This document shows, piece after piece, positions 1 to 8,752 of a stretch of 64,000 nt of DNA. Position numbers and translations under genes: made by a program. The notes beneath the pieces were generated by a model that saw nothing but the letters and a program-made list of their open reading frames with translations, was not told where the DNA came from and made no database searches. This DNA comes from Clostridia bacterium (GTDB lineage Bacteria; Bacillota; Clostridia; Oscillospirales; Acutalibacteraceae), in the NCBI GenBank assembly GCA_900767025.1, contig CAAFXS010000048.1, positions 1-64,000 on the forward strand. Reading direction: 5' to 3'. The stretch's first letter is position 1. Every line of letters begins with the position of its first letter.

Positions 1-103
1 CTCCCCTGTGTAAGGGGAGGTGGCAACCGTTAGGTTGTCGGAGGGGTTGTAACAATCCCTCAGTCTGCTTACGCAGACAGCTCCCTTTACACAAGGGAGC
101 CTT
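1..103. repeat. Palindromic intergenic repeat, family A (may start before the window)
   Basis: This non-coding stretch is a chain of short hairpins. CTCCCC pairs with GGGGAG at the left end, AGTCTGC with GCAGACT-like bases near 61-80, and GCTCCCT with AGGGAGC at 90-103. A related sequence on the opposite orientation lies at 21898-21945, sharing the CCCTCC, GGCAAC, GTTGCCACCTCCC and AAGGGAG blocks. The two ends resemble each other in inverted orientation. No protein is encoded. This looks like a dispersed MITE- or REP-like element; the left boundary cannot be fixed because it touches the window edge. Confidence 0.6.
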
Positions 104-189
104 ACAAACCCTAATTTTACCGCTTCTTTCAGAAAAATTAATTAATGTATAAACCAACCTGATTTTTCATAGATATAATTGGTGATACT

Positions 190-438
190 ATGAAAAAGGC
201 TAAGCAAAAGCACAGTGAATTTGATTATTTTTTCGGCAAGCCAAGGCTGGAAATGACAGGCAGCGAATGTCTTGTTGACGGGCTGAAAAGCGTTATTGAG
301 TATTCGGACACTAAAATTTCCGTCAGCTTAGGCAGTCAGATAATCGTCTTTAACGGCTTCGGGTTAAAAATTAATTCATTTACCCGTGACGGTGCAATTA
401 TCGAGGGCGATATAACTTATTTGGAGTTTTTAAGTTGA
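190..438 (+). CDS. yqfC: Sporulation protein YqfC (YabP/YqfC family)
   Basis: This 82-residue protein matches the small YabP/YqfC sporulation family in length and in the pattern of alternating beta strands, with a central stretch about an established signal (residues 35-60, VSLGSQIIVFNG). It is recognised mainly because it is followed, with overlapping stop and start, by yqfD, the conserved pair of spore formers. In Bacillus yqfC is transcribed in the mother cell under SigE; its biochemical role is not known. The ATG at 190 follows a weak GGTGAT ribosome site. No terminator separates it from yqfD. Confidence 0.85.
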   Translation: MKKAKQKHSEFDYFFGKPRLEMTGSECLVDGLKSVIEYSDTKISVSLGSQIIVFNGFGLKINSFTRDGAIIEGDITYLEFLS

Positions 439-1403
439 TTTATATTTTCAGATGGCTTTTCGGGTATGTTGAATTCACCTTTAAAAAGGGCTTTTGCGAG
501 GATTTTTTAACAGACTGCTTTTCACAGGGAATTGAGTTAAGAGATATTGAAAGCGCTGACGGATTTATCACTGCCGGATGCAATTTGAAAAATTATAAAA
601 AGCTCCACAGAATTGCCTTTAAACACGGCGGGGTTGTGAGAATTGTCAAAAAAAGAGGACTGCCCTTTGTTTTGTTACCCCTTAAAAACAGAATGGGATT
701 TTTTGTAGGGATTGTATGCTTTTGTGCGATTATTTCTTTTTTGAATTCTTTTATATGGAATGTTGAAATTCAGGGTAATGACAGGGTGAGCACCTCGGCA
801 ATTAACGCGTATCTTGAAAATAATAATGTAAAAAAAGGTGCAATGTGGGGCAGTATTGACCGAGACGAGCTTGCCTGGAATATGATGAGCGATTTTGAAG
901 ATTTCTCCTGGGTACATATCAACAAAATAGGAACTACCGCCCGTGTTGAGATTAATGAGGCAAATCCTGTTCCGCAGGGGGACAACGATAAACTGCAGGG
1001 AATAAATGTTTTTCGCAGGGAGCTGAGCGTTACCGTAAGCCGTGAGCAGAAAACCGTTTCCCTGAAGGAAACAAAAAACTATTATGATATCTTATTTTTT
1101 ACTGCGGACATACCGCTCTATCTAAAGCATCAGGCAGGCGACCAATCTCAAAAAAGCTATGAGTATCTGACCCTTAAAGGTGTAAAACTACCAATAGGCT
1201 ATAAAAAAAGCGAGGAAAGATTTTTTACCTCTTCATCAAGAACGCTGACTGACAGTGAAATTAAAGAGCTTGCGCAAAAACGCCTTGCTTTTGCACAGGA
1301 GAAGGAATTTGACGGCTTTGAAATCGTTAACAAGACGGAAAAATTTGAAATGGATGAAACAAAATGCATACTTACCGCGTCGTATGTTATAAGAAGAAAA
1401 TAA
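435..1403 (+). CDS. yqfD: Sporulation protein YqfD
   Basis: This 322-residue membrane protein has a cytoplasmic N-terminal region, one clear transmembrane helix near residues 88-110 (MGFFVGIVCFCAIISFL) and a long extracytoplasmic C-terminal part. This is the layout of YqfD, required at stage IV of sporulation in Bacillus. The start is TTG at 435, overlapping the TGA stop of yqfC by two bases (TTGA), so the pair is translationally coupled. The C-terminal part after the helix contains the IxGN..VS pattern typical of the family. The downstream phoH-like gene often found in spore formers is absent here; a new promoter for uxuA follows instead. Confidence 0.9.
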   Translation: MIYIFRWLFGYVEFTFKKGFCEDFLTDCFSQGIELRDIESADGFITAGCNLKNYKKLHRIAFKHGGVVRIVKKRGLPFVLLPLKNRMGFFVGIVCFCAIISFLNSFIWNVEIQGNDRVSTSAINAYLENNNVKKGAMWGSIDRDELAWNMMSDFEDFSWVHINKIGTTARVEINEANPVPQGDNDKLQGINVFRRELSVTVSREQKTVSLKETKNYYDILFFTADIPLYLKHQAGDQSQKSYEYLTLKGVKLPIGYKKSEERFFTSSSRTLTDSEIKELAQKRLAFAQEKEFDGFEIVNKTEKFEMDETKCILTASYVIRRK

Positions 1404-1412
1404 TGTTAAACC

Positions 1413-1441
1413 TTGAAACGAAAAAAGCGATATGGTAAAAT
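1413..1441 (+). promoter_or_regulatory. Sigma-A-type promoter for uxuA
   Basis: TTGAAA at 1413-1418 and TAAAAT at 1436-1441 are separated by 17 bases. A TG dinucleotide one base before the -10 box makes it an extended -10 promoter. It lies 38 bases before the uxuA ATG. Confidence 0.65.
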
Positions 1442-1478
1442 AGTGTTGATTTAATAAAATTATTTGGGAGGTAACAGA

Positions 1479-2549
1479 ATGCAGATGACTTTTCGTTGGT
1501 TCGGAGCGGACAAGGATACCGTTACTCTGGACCAAATTAAGCAAATTCCCGGTGTGACAGGCGTTGTTCCGGCGCTTCACTATCTTCCTGCAGGCGAGGT
1601 ATGGGAAATGGAGGATGTGCAGAAAATGTACGACGAAATTACTGCCGCCGGTCTGTCAATGGAATGTATCGAAAGCGTTAATGTTCACGAGGATATTAAG
1701 CTGGGTCTGCCAAGCCGTGAACAGCTTATTGAAAATTACAAAACCTCTATCCGCAATCTTGCAAAGGTAGGAGTTAAGGTAATTTGCTACAACTTTATGC
1801 CTGTTTTTGACTGGACAAGGACGGACCTTTATATGCCCCTTGGTGACGGCTCCACCTGTCTGTGCTATGACGGCAAGCAGGTTGAGGGTAAGTCGCCTGA
1901 GGATATGTTCAGGGAGATTGACGACAATTCAAACGGCTATGCAATGCCCGGCTGGGAAACAGAAAGAATGGGCGAAATTAAGGAGCTGTTTGAAAAATAT
2001 AAGGGCATCACCGCAGATGATTTGTGGGAAAATCTTAAGTATTTCCTTGAGGCAATTATGCCTGTTTGCGAGGAATGTGATGTTAAAATGGCAATTCATC
2101 CGGATGACCCACCCTGGCCGATTTTCGGCTTGCCCAGGATTATTACCGGCAAGGACGCAATTGTTAAGCTTCTTAATATGGTGCCAAGCAAGTATAACGG
2201 CATCACCCTTTGCACAGGCTCCTTAGGTGCAAGCCCCAATAATGATATGGTGGATATCATCAAAGCGGCAGGTGACAGAATTTATTTTGCTCACCTTAGG
2301 AATGTTTCAATCAACAATCAGTGGTTTAACGAAACCGCTCACGAAAGCGATGCGGGCTCACTTGATATGTATGAAATTGTTAAGGCCTTGCAGGAGGTTG
2401 GCTTTGACGGCTATATCCGCCCTGACCACGGCAGAATGATTTGGGGCGAGGTTGCCCGTCCGGGTTACGGACTTTATGACAGAGCCCTTGGCGTAAGCTA
2501 TCTTAACGGCTTGTGGGAAGCAGTAGAAAAAAGCAGAAAGGAAAAGTAA
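1479..2549 (+). CDS. uxuA: Mannonate dehydratase
   Basis: This enzyme converts D-mannonate to 2-keto-3-deoxygluconate in the hexuronate (glucuronate) pathway. The 356-residue protein is the normal UxuA length and carries the family signatures FRWFG near the N terminus, the YNFMPVFDW segment and the metal-binding HPDDPPWPIFGLPRI region. The ATG at 1479 is chosen over an in-frame TTG at 1464 because GGGAGG at 1466-1471 is the ribosome site and would lie inside the longer version. The SDR oxidoreductase starts two bases after the stop, giving a dehydratase/oxidoreductase pair. Kdg kinase and aldolase are not in the window. Confidence 0.95.
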   Translation: MQMTFRWFGADKDTVTLDQIKQIPGVTGVVPALHYLPAGEVWEMEDVQKMYDEITAAGLSMECIESVNVHEDIKLGLPSREQLIENYKTSIRNLAKVGVKVICYNFMPVFDWTRTDLYMPLGDGSTCLCYDGKQVEGKSPEDMFREIDDNSNGYAMPGWETERMGEIKELFEKYKGITADDLWENLKYFLEAIMPVCEECDVKMAIHPDDPPWPIFGLPRIITGKDAIVKLLNMVPSKYNGITLCTGSLGASPNNDMVDIIKAAGDRIYFAHLRNVSINNQWFNETAHESDAGSLDMYEIVKALQEVGFDGYIRPDHGRMIWGEVARPGYGLYDRALGVSYLNGLWEAVEKSRKEK

Positions 2550-2550
2550 A

Positions 2551-3402
2551 ATGTTTAAGCACGATAATTTAAAAGGCAAGGTTGCAGTAGTTACAGGCGG
2601 CGGCGGTATTCTTTGTGCTGCCTTTGCAAAAACCTTGGCTGAACAGGGCTGTAAGGTTGCAGTTCTTGATTTGAACGAGGCTGCGGCACAGGCTTGTGCC
2701 GATGAAATCAATGCAGCAGGCGGACAGGCTATTGCAGTTGGCTGCAATGTTCTTGAAATCGAATCAATGGAAAAAGCAAGAGAGGTTATTAACGAAAAGT
2801 TAGGCACCTGCGATATTCTCCTTAACGGTGCAGGCGGTAATAATCCAAAGGGCACAACCACAAAGGACACTCTTGAAAAAATCGACCTTGTGCAAAAGGA
2901 TGAAAATGTTAAAACCTTCTTTGACCTTGACCCTAACGGTATCAGCTTTGTATTTAACCTTAATTTCCTGGGAACCCTTATTCCCACACAGGTTTTTGCA
3001 AAAGATATGGCTGAAAAGGAAAAGGGTACAATTATTATGGTAACATCAATGAATGCTTACCGCCCCCTTACCCGTATTCCTGCATACAGTGCCGCAAAGG
3101 CCGCTGTTAAGAATTTTACAGAGTGGATGGCTGTTCACTTTGCACCCATGGGTATTCGTGTTAACGCCATTGCTCCGGGCTTTTTCTCAACAAAGCAGAA
3201 TGCAACGCTTCTTTGGAACGAGGACGGCTCTCCCACCGAAAGAACAGGCAAAATCCTTGCGGCTACTCCTATGAACCGTTTTGGTGAGGCAGAGGAGCTT
3301 ACAGGCACACTCCTGTTCCTTTGCGACGAGGAATATTCAGGCTTTATCACAGGTGTAAACATTGCCGTTGACGGCGGTTTTAATGCTTATTCAGGTGTAT
3401 AA
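2551..3402 (+). CDS. uxuB: D-mannonate oxidoreductase (fructuronate reductase), SDR family
   Basis: This is a classical short-chain dehydrogenase of 283 residues. It has the NAD(P)-binding TGGGGIL loop at about residues 15-21, the NGAGG motif near 90, and the catalytic Ser/Tyr/Lys set in the VTSMNAY and YSAAKAAV segments. SDR enzymes of this kind sit beside uxuA in Firmicutes and reduce fructuronate to mannonate. The substrate is inferred from that neighbour, since the SDR fold alone does not fix specificity. The start is two bases after uxuA, and the shared operon ends in the strong terminator at 3418-3452. Confidence 0.85.
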   Translation: MFKHDNLKGKVAVVTGGGGILCAAFAKTLAEQGCKVAVLDLNEAAAQACADEINAAGGQAIAVGCNVLEIESMEKAREVINEKLGTCDILLNGAGGNNPKGTTTKDTLEKIDLVQKDENVKTFFDLDPNGISFVFNLNFLGTLIPTQVFAKDMAEKEKGTIIMVTSMNAYRPLTRIPAYSAAKAAVKNFTEWMAVHFAPMGIRVNAIAPGFFSTKQNATLLWNEDGSPTERTGKILAATPMNRFGEAEELTGTLLFLCDEEYSGFITGVNIAVDGGFNAYSGV

Positions 3403-3417
3403 TAACTGTTAAATAAA

Positions 3418-3452
3418 AATCTCCCACAGGCTTTCTGTGGGAGATTTTTTGT
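3418..3452 (+). terminator. Intrinsic terminator after uxuA-uxuB
   Basis: AATCTCCCACAG and CTGTGGGAGATT form a 12-bp stem with a short loop and a run of T on the plus strand. The 5' A-rich side means it could also stop the convergent GH3 gene on the minus strand, whose stop codon is at 3454. Confidence 0.9.
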
Positions 3453-3453
3453 G

Positions 3454-5826
3454 CTATTTTATTTTCAGAGCCAAGGTGAGAACATTTTTTGCCGTTCTTT
3501 CAAGCTCGCCTCTTGTAATACCCTCAGGCTTGCCCAGGGTTTTCAGCAGTGAGCCGTCGGACTTGTATTTTTTCTCAAGCCTTTTGATACCTCCGGGCAT
3601 CAGCACATCAACCTGTGACCTTACCCTGTATGCGTTATCCTTAATGTTCGGGAACTCGGGCGACGGTGATTTCTGCATCCACCAGTCAGTCATAACATTG
3701 CCCTTGTAGCCCCACTCGCCACGGAGCACCGTGGTAACAAGGTCGTAGTTATAATGGCTCCAAACGCCGTTGATTTTGTTGTAGCTTGTCATAATGTTAA
3801 GGGGCTCGGACTCCTTAACACAGATTTCAAAGCCTTTAAGATAAATTTCCCTCAGCGCTCTTTGGGTAACTCTTGAATCGTTCTTGGTGCGCTTGAATTC
3901 CTGATTATTGCAGGCAAAATGCTTTGGACAGGCAGAGCCGCCACCGCTTTGAACTCCTCTTACGAATGCCGCCGCCATTTTGCCCGATACCAACGGGTCC
4001 TCGCTGAAATATTCAAAGTTTCTGCCGCAAAGGACATTTCTGTGAATGTTCATACCCGGTGCCAAAAGCACATCGCTTTTTTGATAAGCAAGCTCCTTGC
4101 CCATAACCGACGCAAGCTCTTCAACAAGGGCAGTGTTCCAGGTGCAGGCAAGGGCAGTGCCGCAGGGGATAAGAGAGGTGTATTTCTTAATTCTTATGCC
4201 GGCAGGTCCGTCGGTGGTGATAATGGGCGGAACACCCTTTTCCCTCAGTGACGGAATTATTCCGCCGAAGGCACCTGCGTTTCCTGCAACGCCGTGCTCG
4301 CTGTCCATTTTTCCCTGACCTCTTGTTAACGCCTCCAGCTCGGTGTTATTAAGCTGGGAAATAAATTCATCAAGGGTGATTTTGCCGTTTTTTACATCGT
4401 CCAGCTTATAACCCTTGTCGCCCTTAAAGCCGATTTCCTTTGGTAGATTTTTCAAAATTCTTTCTTTAAGAACAGGCTTTGCAGGCTCTGCCCACTGACC
4501 CGTTATCATCTTAAATCGGTTTTGAACAGGACAAATTGAGGAAAGCTCCCGAACAACCTTGTAATCAAGGCTTTGGGTACAGGAGAAAGCAGTATTTGCA
4601 ACGCTGTTGCCCACGGTGAATATGTATTCGCCCTCTTCAATTATGTAGGAATAAATATCCTCGTCGAAGGAGGAGATTGAATAAATGTCAAAGCTTATAG
4701 TAAGCTCCTGCTCTGCGTCGGGTTCAAGCAGGTCGGTTTTGGCAAAGGCAACAAGGCTCTTTTCAGCCTTTTTCAGCTTGCCCTCAGGTGCGGTGCAATA
4801 TATCTGAACAACCTCTTTACCTGCAGTATCACCGACATTTTTAACTGTTACGGTAACAGAAAATTCATCACCGTCAAAGGCAAAATTCTTTTCCTTTATT
4901 TCAAAATCGGTGTAGCTCAAGCCAAAGCCAAAGGGATAAAGCACCTTGGAATTATCAAAGGTTTCAAAGTATCTGTAGCCTACAAAAATATCCTCGGAAT
5001 AATTGTTGAAATCGGCGTTGCCGAAATCGGAGGAGGACGGATAATCCTCGTAATTCATTGCAATTGTATCTGTAAGCTTGCCGCAGGGATTAACCTTGCC
5101 TGTCAGCACATCTGCAACGGCATTTCCGCTTTCCATACCGCACTGCCATGCGTAGATAATTGCATTGATTTTGTCGTCGTATTCTTTTGTCCAGGACATA
5201 TCAACAATGTTGCCGCAGTTCATAATAACTACCGTTTTGCTGAAATGAGCAGTTACAAGGTCAAGCATATTAACCTCTGTGTCGGTAAGGTAAAAGCTGC
5301 CCTTTTCAAGAGTGTTTTCCCTGTCCTCGCCTGCGGCTCTGCCGATAACGATAACGGCAGTTTCGCTTTTTTTCGATGCTGATGTGACAACGCTTTCGTT
5401 AAGCTCCATTTCAGGATAATGCATAGGCCAGTGACCCCAAAAGCCGTGGTTAACAGGATTGTCGGCACACCATTTTTTGTATATTTCAAGCAGCTCTGTG
5501 TTCAGCTTGACATTATTATTTTCAAGTCCCTGAACAAGATTAACCTGATACGGTGCGTTAACGTCACCGCCGCTGCCGTAGCCCACATAAAACCAGTCAA
5601 GCTGGCATCTGCCGAACAGGGAAACGGTTTCGTCTTTAATGGGTAAAGCTTCGTTATTTTTCAGCAGGACTGTGCTTTCCTGTGCCGCCTTTAAGGCAAC
5701 CTGAGGCATACCGGGAAAAATGAATTTTTCGCCGTTTGCATTGTTTTCCTCCTGCATAACACCGCTTCCGCTGACCTTGTCGATTATTTTTTGTATGGTA
5801 GTATTAATTTTGTTTTTAATATTCAT
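3454..5826 (-). CDS. Glycoside hydrolase family 3, permuted domain order (beta-glucosidase-like)
   Basis: A cytoplasmic glycosidase of 790 residues without signal peptide. The usual GH3 order is reversed. The alpha/beta sandwich domain comes first (ESTVLLKN at about 50), then a fibronectin-III-like domain (around 310-420). The catalytic TIM-barrel comes last, with TDGPAGIR, the KHFACN loop and the nucleophile Asp in VMTDWW at about residue 713. This order is known from some rumen bacterial beta-glucosidases. ATG at 5826 is preferred over TTG at 5838 because GGGTGA then serves as ribosome site. It is divergent from a beta-mannosidase, so both may act on imported mannan or glucan oligosaccharides. 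Exact substrate is not decided. Confidence 0.9.
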   Translation of the reverse strand: MNIKNKINTTIQKIIDKVSGSGVMQEENNANGEKFIFPGMPQVALKAAQESTVLLKNNEALPIKDETVSLFGRCQLDWFYVGYGSGGDVNAPYQVNLVQGLENNNVKLNTELLEIYKKWCADNPVNHGFWGHWPMHYPEMELNESVVTSASKKSETAVIVIGRAAGEDRENTLEKGSFYLTDTEVNMLDLVTAHFSKTVVIMNCGNIVDMSWTKEYDDKINAIIYAWQCGMESGNAVADVLTGKVNPCGKLTDTIAMNYEDYPSSSDFGNADFNNYSEDIFVGYRYFETFDNSKVLYPFGFGLSYTDFEIKEKNFAFDGDEFSVTVTVKNVGDTAGKEVVQIYCTAPEGKLKKAEKSLVAFAKTDLLEPDAEQELTISFDIYSISSFDEDIYSYIIEEGEYIFTVGNSVANTAFSCTQSLDYKVVRELSSICPVQNRFKMITGQWAEPAKPVLKERILKNLPKEIGFKGDKGYKLDDVKNGKITLDEFISQLNNTELEALTRGQGKMDSEHGVAGNAGAFGGIIPSLREKGVPPIITTDGPAGIRIKKYTSLIPCGTALACTWNTALVEELASVMGKELAYQKSDVLLAPGMNIHRNVLCGRNFEYFSEDPLVSGKMAAAFVRGVQSGGGSACPKHFACNNQEFKRTKNDSRVTQRALREIYLKGFEICVKESEPLNIMTSYNKINGVWSHYNYDLVTTVLRGEWGYKGNVMTDWWMQKSPSPEFPNIKDNAYRVRSQVDVLMPGGIKRLEKKYKSDGSLLKTLGKPEGITRGELERTAKNVLTLALKIK

Positions 5827-5842
5827 AAAATCACCCAAATAA

Positions 5843-5875
5843 AGTATAGCATAAAAGTCGTATGTATGCTATACT
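5843..5875. promoter_or_regulatory. Palindromic divergent promoter/operator between the GH3 and GH2 genes
   Basis: AGTATAGCATA at 5843-5853 and TATGCTATACT at 5865-5875 form a perfect 11-bp inverted repeat with an 11-base spacer. Each arm ends in TATACT read outward, a good -10 box for the gene on that side. No good -35 box is visible for either direction, which suggests activator-dependent transcription or a regulator bound to the palindrome. Confidence 0.55.
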
Positions 5876-5898
5876 CAATTTGAAAGAGAGGGTAAATT

Positions 5899-8280
5899 AT
5901 GAATATTATTGATTTATCAGGTACTTGGGAGCTTAACTGCTTCGGCGGAAAAAAGAAAATTAATGCCGTAATACCCGGCAGTGATATAGGAAATCTTATT
6001 AAAGCCGGTGAAATTGAAAATCCCCTTATCAGCGGTGACGATAAAATCGGTGAAAGCCTTGGCGAGCAGGATTGCGATTTTTCAAGAGTATTTGAAATAA
6101 GCGAAGATGATATGAAATATAATCATATCTGCCTTAAAGCAGGGGGATTGGACACTCTTTGTACCGTTTATATCAACGGCACACCTGCATTTGAAACAAA
6201 TAATGCTCATATTCCTGTCAGCAGGGATATTAAGGATTATCTTAAAGCAGGGGAAAATGAAATCAGGCTCCATTTTGCATCATCGGTCAAGTATATTAAG
6301 GAAAATCAGCAAAGGCGAGCTCTTCCTAAAAACTGCAACGGCATTGACGGCGCCGCTTTTTTGCGCAAGCCCTCCTGTCATTTCGGCTGGGACTGGGGAC
6401 CCTGTGTGCCCTATGCGGCTGTTACCGAATATATTGAGCTGAAATGCTTTAACAGGGAAATTGAAAATATTGACATAAAGCAGGACACAAGCAAGGACCG
6501 TTCGGAAATCACCGTGGCTGCCGACAATGCCGACAGAATTTACATAATTACCCCTGACGGAAATACCGTTGAGGGTGAAAACGGAAAATTTGTAATTGAA
6601 AATCCCGAGCTTTGGTACACCCGTGAAATGTCGGGCAAGGATGCTCAGCCGCTTTACGATGTTGTTTTTGAAAATGACGAGGAAAAAATTATTAAAAAAA
6701 TAGGACTCAGAAGCCTTTATCTTGACAGAAGCAAGGATGAATACGGGGAGAATTTTGCCATTGTTTTAAACGGTGAAAGGATTTTTGCCAAGGGCGCAAA
6801 TGTTATTCCCTTTTCTGCAATTTATGAGGACAGCGATAATTCCACCATTGACTATTATCTTGATTTGGCGGAAAAATCCCATTTCAATATTATGAGAATT
6901 TGGGGCGGTGCAAGCTATGCAAGCGAATACCTTATGGAGCAGTGCGACAAAAGAGGTATGCTTGTTTGGCAGGATTTTTGCTTTGCCTGCCTTATGTATC
7001 CCTTTGACGAAAAGGATTTTCTTGACAATGTTATTGAAGAGGCAAGGGTTAATGTGAGACGGCTTAACACTCATCCCAGCCTTGCTCTCCTTTGCGGAAA
7101 TAACGAGATTGAATTTATGTTTTCATATATGCCTAAAACTCATCCCCTTGTTAAGGCGTATCTGATGTTCTTTTATGATGCGTTGCCAAAGGCAATTGAA
7201 CCGCTGACCCAGGCATCATATATTGCCACATCACCAATAGGTACAGAACCCTTTAAGGAGTGCTCAAAGGACGGCGCAGGTGACACGCATATGTGGAGCG
7301 TTTGGCACGGACTTAAAAAGCTTGACTATTACCAGACCAGGTATTCAAGATTTTTAAGTGAATTCGGTCTTGAGTCGTTGCCTTCAATGAAGGCAATCAG
7401 CACCTTTGCAACCGAAAAGGATTTGAGCATTACCTCACCAAGCTTTAACCGCCACCAAAAATGCACAGGCGGTAACAAGAAGATGCTGTTTTACCTTACG
7501 GAAATGTTTGATATGCCTGAGAATTTTGAGGATTTGCCTTATCTGACAGGTATTATTCAGGCAGAATGTGTTAAAAATGCCACCGTGCATTTCAGGCAAA
7601 ACAAGGGCAGGTGCAACGGCTCTGTTTATTGGCAGTTTAATGATGTGTGGAACTGCCCAAGCTGGTCATCGGTGGATTTTGAGGGCGTTCCCAAGGCTTT
7701 GCAGTACAAGGCGCAGGAGTTTTTTGCACCTGTTTGCGTAACCTGTAAAAAAGAAAAGGGCAAAGCAATACTTTTTGCCCACAACGATACTCTTGAAGAG
7801 GTTGAGCTTAACATTAAAGCCGTTATGACTAATCCAAGCCTTGAAAAAAGCTATAATATTAAGCTGAAGCCAAACAGCTGTGAAAAACTTGATGTTATAA
7901 AAGCAGGCAAAAATTCCGTTTTGCAAATTAAATATCTTGACAAGGTGATTACGGAAATATTTACTGCACCGGCAAGGCTAAAGCTTAAAAAAGCAAATAT
8001 TAAGGCAGAGCTTAAGGGCAATGAAATGACACTCAGCACGGATAATTTTGCCTACTGCGTATATATCGAGGCAGATGAAATGCCTGATGAAAACTATTTT
8101 TGCCTCTGCCCCGGTGAAAAGAGAACGGTGCATTTTAATAATCCGCCAAAGGATTTTAAAATCAGGTGTGCCAATAATATTAAGTATAAAGGCACGGCTC
8201 TGGGCAAAAAAATATTCAGAGGGCTTTACCGCCTTGAACCCCTTAATATCGGTAATTTTGTTTATTATTCGGTTAACTGA
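5899..8280 (+). CDS. Beta-mannosidase, glycoside hydrolase family 2
   Basis: A 793-residue GH2 enzyme that removes mannose from the non-reducing end of mannooligosaccharides; no signal peptide, so cytoplasmic. The family signatures are in order: the sugar-binding domain, the FGWDWGPCVP box near 170, the IMRIWGG and DKRGMLVWQDF boxes of the barrel, acid/base Glu403 in LCGNNE, and nucleophile Glu488 in FLSEFGLESLP. The length is within the usual 780-860 range for bacterial beta-mannosidases. The ribosome site AGAGAGGG precedes the ATG. It faces away from the GH3 gene across a palindromic promoter, which suggests joint control. Confidence 0.93.
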   Translation: MNIIDLSGTWELNCFGGKKKINAVIPGSDIGNLIKAGEIENPLISGDDKIGESLGEQDCDFSRVFEISEDDMKYNHICLKAGGLDTLCTVYINGTPAFETNNAHIPVSRDIKDYLKAGENEIRLHFASSVKYIKENQQRRALPKNCNGIDGAAFLRKPSCHFGWDWGPCVPYAAVTEYIELKCFNREIENIDIKQDTSKDRSEITVAADNADRIYIITPDGNTVEGENGKFVIENPELWYTREMSGKDAQPLYDVVFENDEEKIIKKIGLRSLYLDRSKDEYGENFAIVLNGERIFAKGANVIPFSAIYEDSDNSTIDYYLDLAEKSHFNIMRIWGGASYASEYLMEQCDKRGMLVWQDFCFACLMYPFDEKDFLDNVIEEARVNVRRLNTHPSLALLCGNNEIEFMFSYMPKTHPLVKAYLMFFYDALPKAIEPLTQASYIATSPIGTEPFKECSKDGAGDTHMWSVWHGLKKLDYYQTRYSRFLSEFGLESLPSMKAISTFATEKDLSITSPSFNRHQKCTGGNKKMLFYLTEMFDMPENFEDLPYLTGIIQAECVKNATVHFRQNKGRCNGSVYWQFNDVWNCPSWSSVDFEGVPKALQYKAQEFFAPVCVTCKKEKGKAILFAHNDTLEEVELNIKAVMTNPSLEKSYNIKLKPNSCEKLDVIKAGKNSVLQIKYLDKVITEIFTAPARLKLKKANIKAELKGNEMTLSTDNFAYCVYIEADEMPDENYFCLCPGEKRTVHFNNPPKDFKIRCANNIKYKGTALGKKIFRGLYRLEPLNIGNFVYYSVN

Positions 8281-8306
8281 TTTATAAATTGTTTAGAAAA
8301 TATCCG

Positions 8307-8370
8307 TTGACAAATGTCAGCGGATATGTTATATGTAAGGTGTACTAATCGTTATAGTACAGGTAGTACA
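8307..8370 (+). promoter_or_regulatory. Promoter and GntR-type operator of the ABC exporter operon
   Basis: TTGACA at 8307-8312 and TATATG at 8330-8335 are 17 bases apart. Directly over the expected transcription start lies TGTACTA (8341-8347), a 7-base spacer and TAGTACA (8355-8361), a perfect inverted repeat. A third half-site TAGTACA follows at 8364-8370. The -35 box itself lies in a near-perfect 12-bp inverted repeat (8299-8326). The site fits autoregulation by the GntR protein encoded next. Confidence 0.7.
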
Positions 8371-8389
8371 TTCGAGAAAGGAGTGCGTT

Positions 8390-8752
8390 ATGCTGAAGCT
8401 TGACACAAGAAGCCGTGAGCCGATTTATGCACAGCTTGAAAAACAGATTATCAGAATGATTAACCTGGGTGTGTATGAAAAGGACAGTATGCTGCCCTCT
8501 GTTCGTTCAGTTGCCTGTGATTTGGGTGTTAATCCCAACACCGTTGCAAAGGCTTATAAGGAGCTGGAGCAAAAGGACATTATCTATACCGTTGCAGGCA
8601 GGGGAGCATTTGTCAGCTCGTCAAACACGGCAACAATCCACAGTATTGCAAAGAAAGAGGTTAAAGACGCTCTTTCCGATGCAAAAAATGCCGGTGTGGA
8701 CAAAGCATCGGTTATGGAAATTATCAATGATTTGTGGGGTGAGAGTAAATGA
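8390..8752 (+). CDS. GntR-family repressor, YtrA subfamily
   Basis: A 120-residue transcription factor with an N-terminal winged helix-turn-helix (residues about 10-75: SREPIYAQLEKQI, LPSVRSVACDLGVNPNTVAKAYKELE). A short C-terminal helical tail replaces the large ligand domain of other GntR proteins. This is the YtrA subfamily, which normally represses a linked ABC transporter. Its stop overlaps the start of the ATPase gene by four bases (ATGA). An inverted repeat at the promoter start site is the likely operator. Ribosome site GAAAGGAG precedes the ATG. Confidence 0.92.
   Translation: MLKLDTRSREPIYAQLEKQIIRMINLGVYEKDSMLPSVRSVACDLGVNPNTVAKAYKELEQKDIIYTVAGRGAFVSSSNTATIHSIAKKEVKDALSDAKNAGVDKASVMEIINDLWGESK

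Noticed and set aside
1..103. CRISPR-like repeats
   Set aside because: The palindromic units are not evenly spaced, have no spacers between identical repeats, and no cas genes lie nearby.
2358..2987. Minus-strand frame of 209 codons across uxuA-uxuB
   Set aside because: It lies opposite two clear enzymes and reflects codon bias of those genes.
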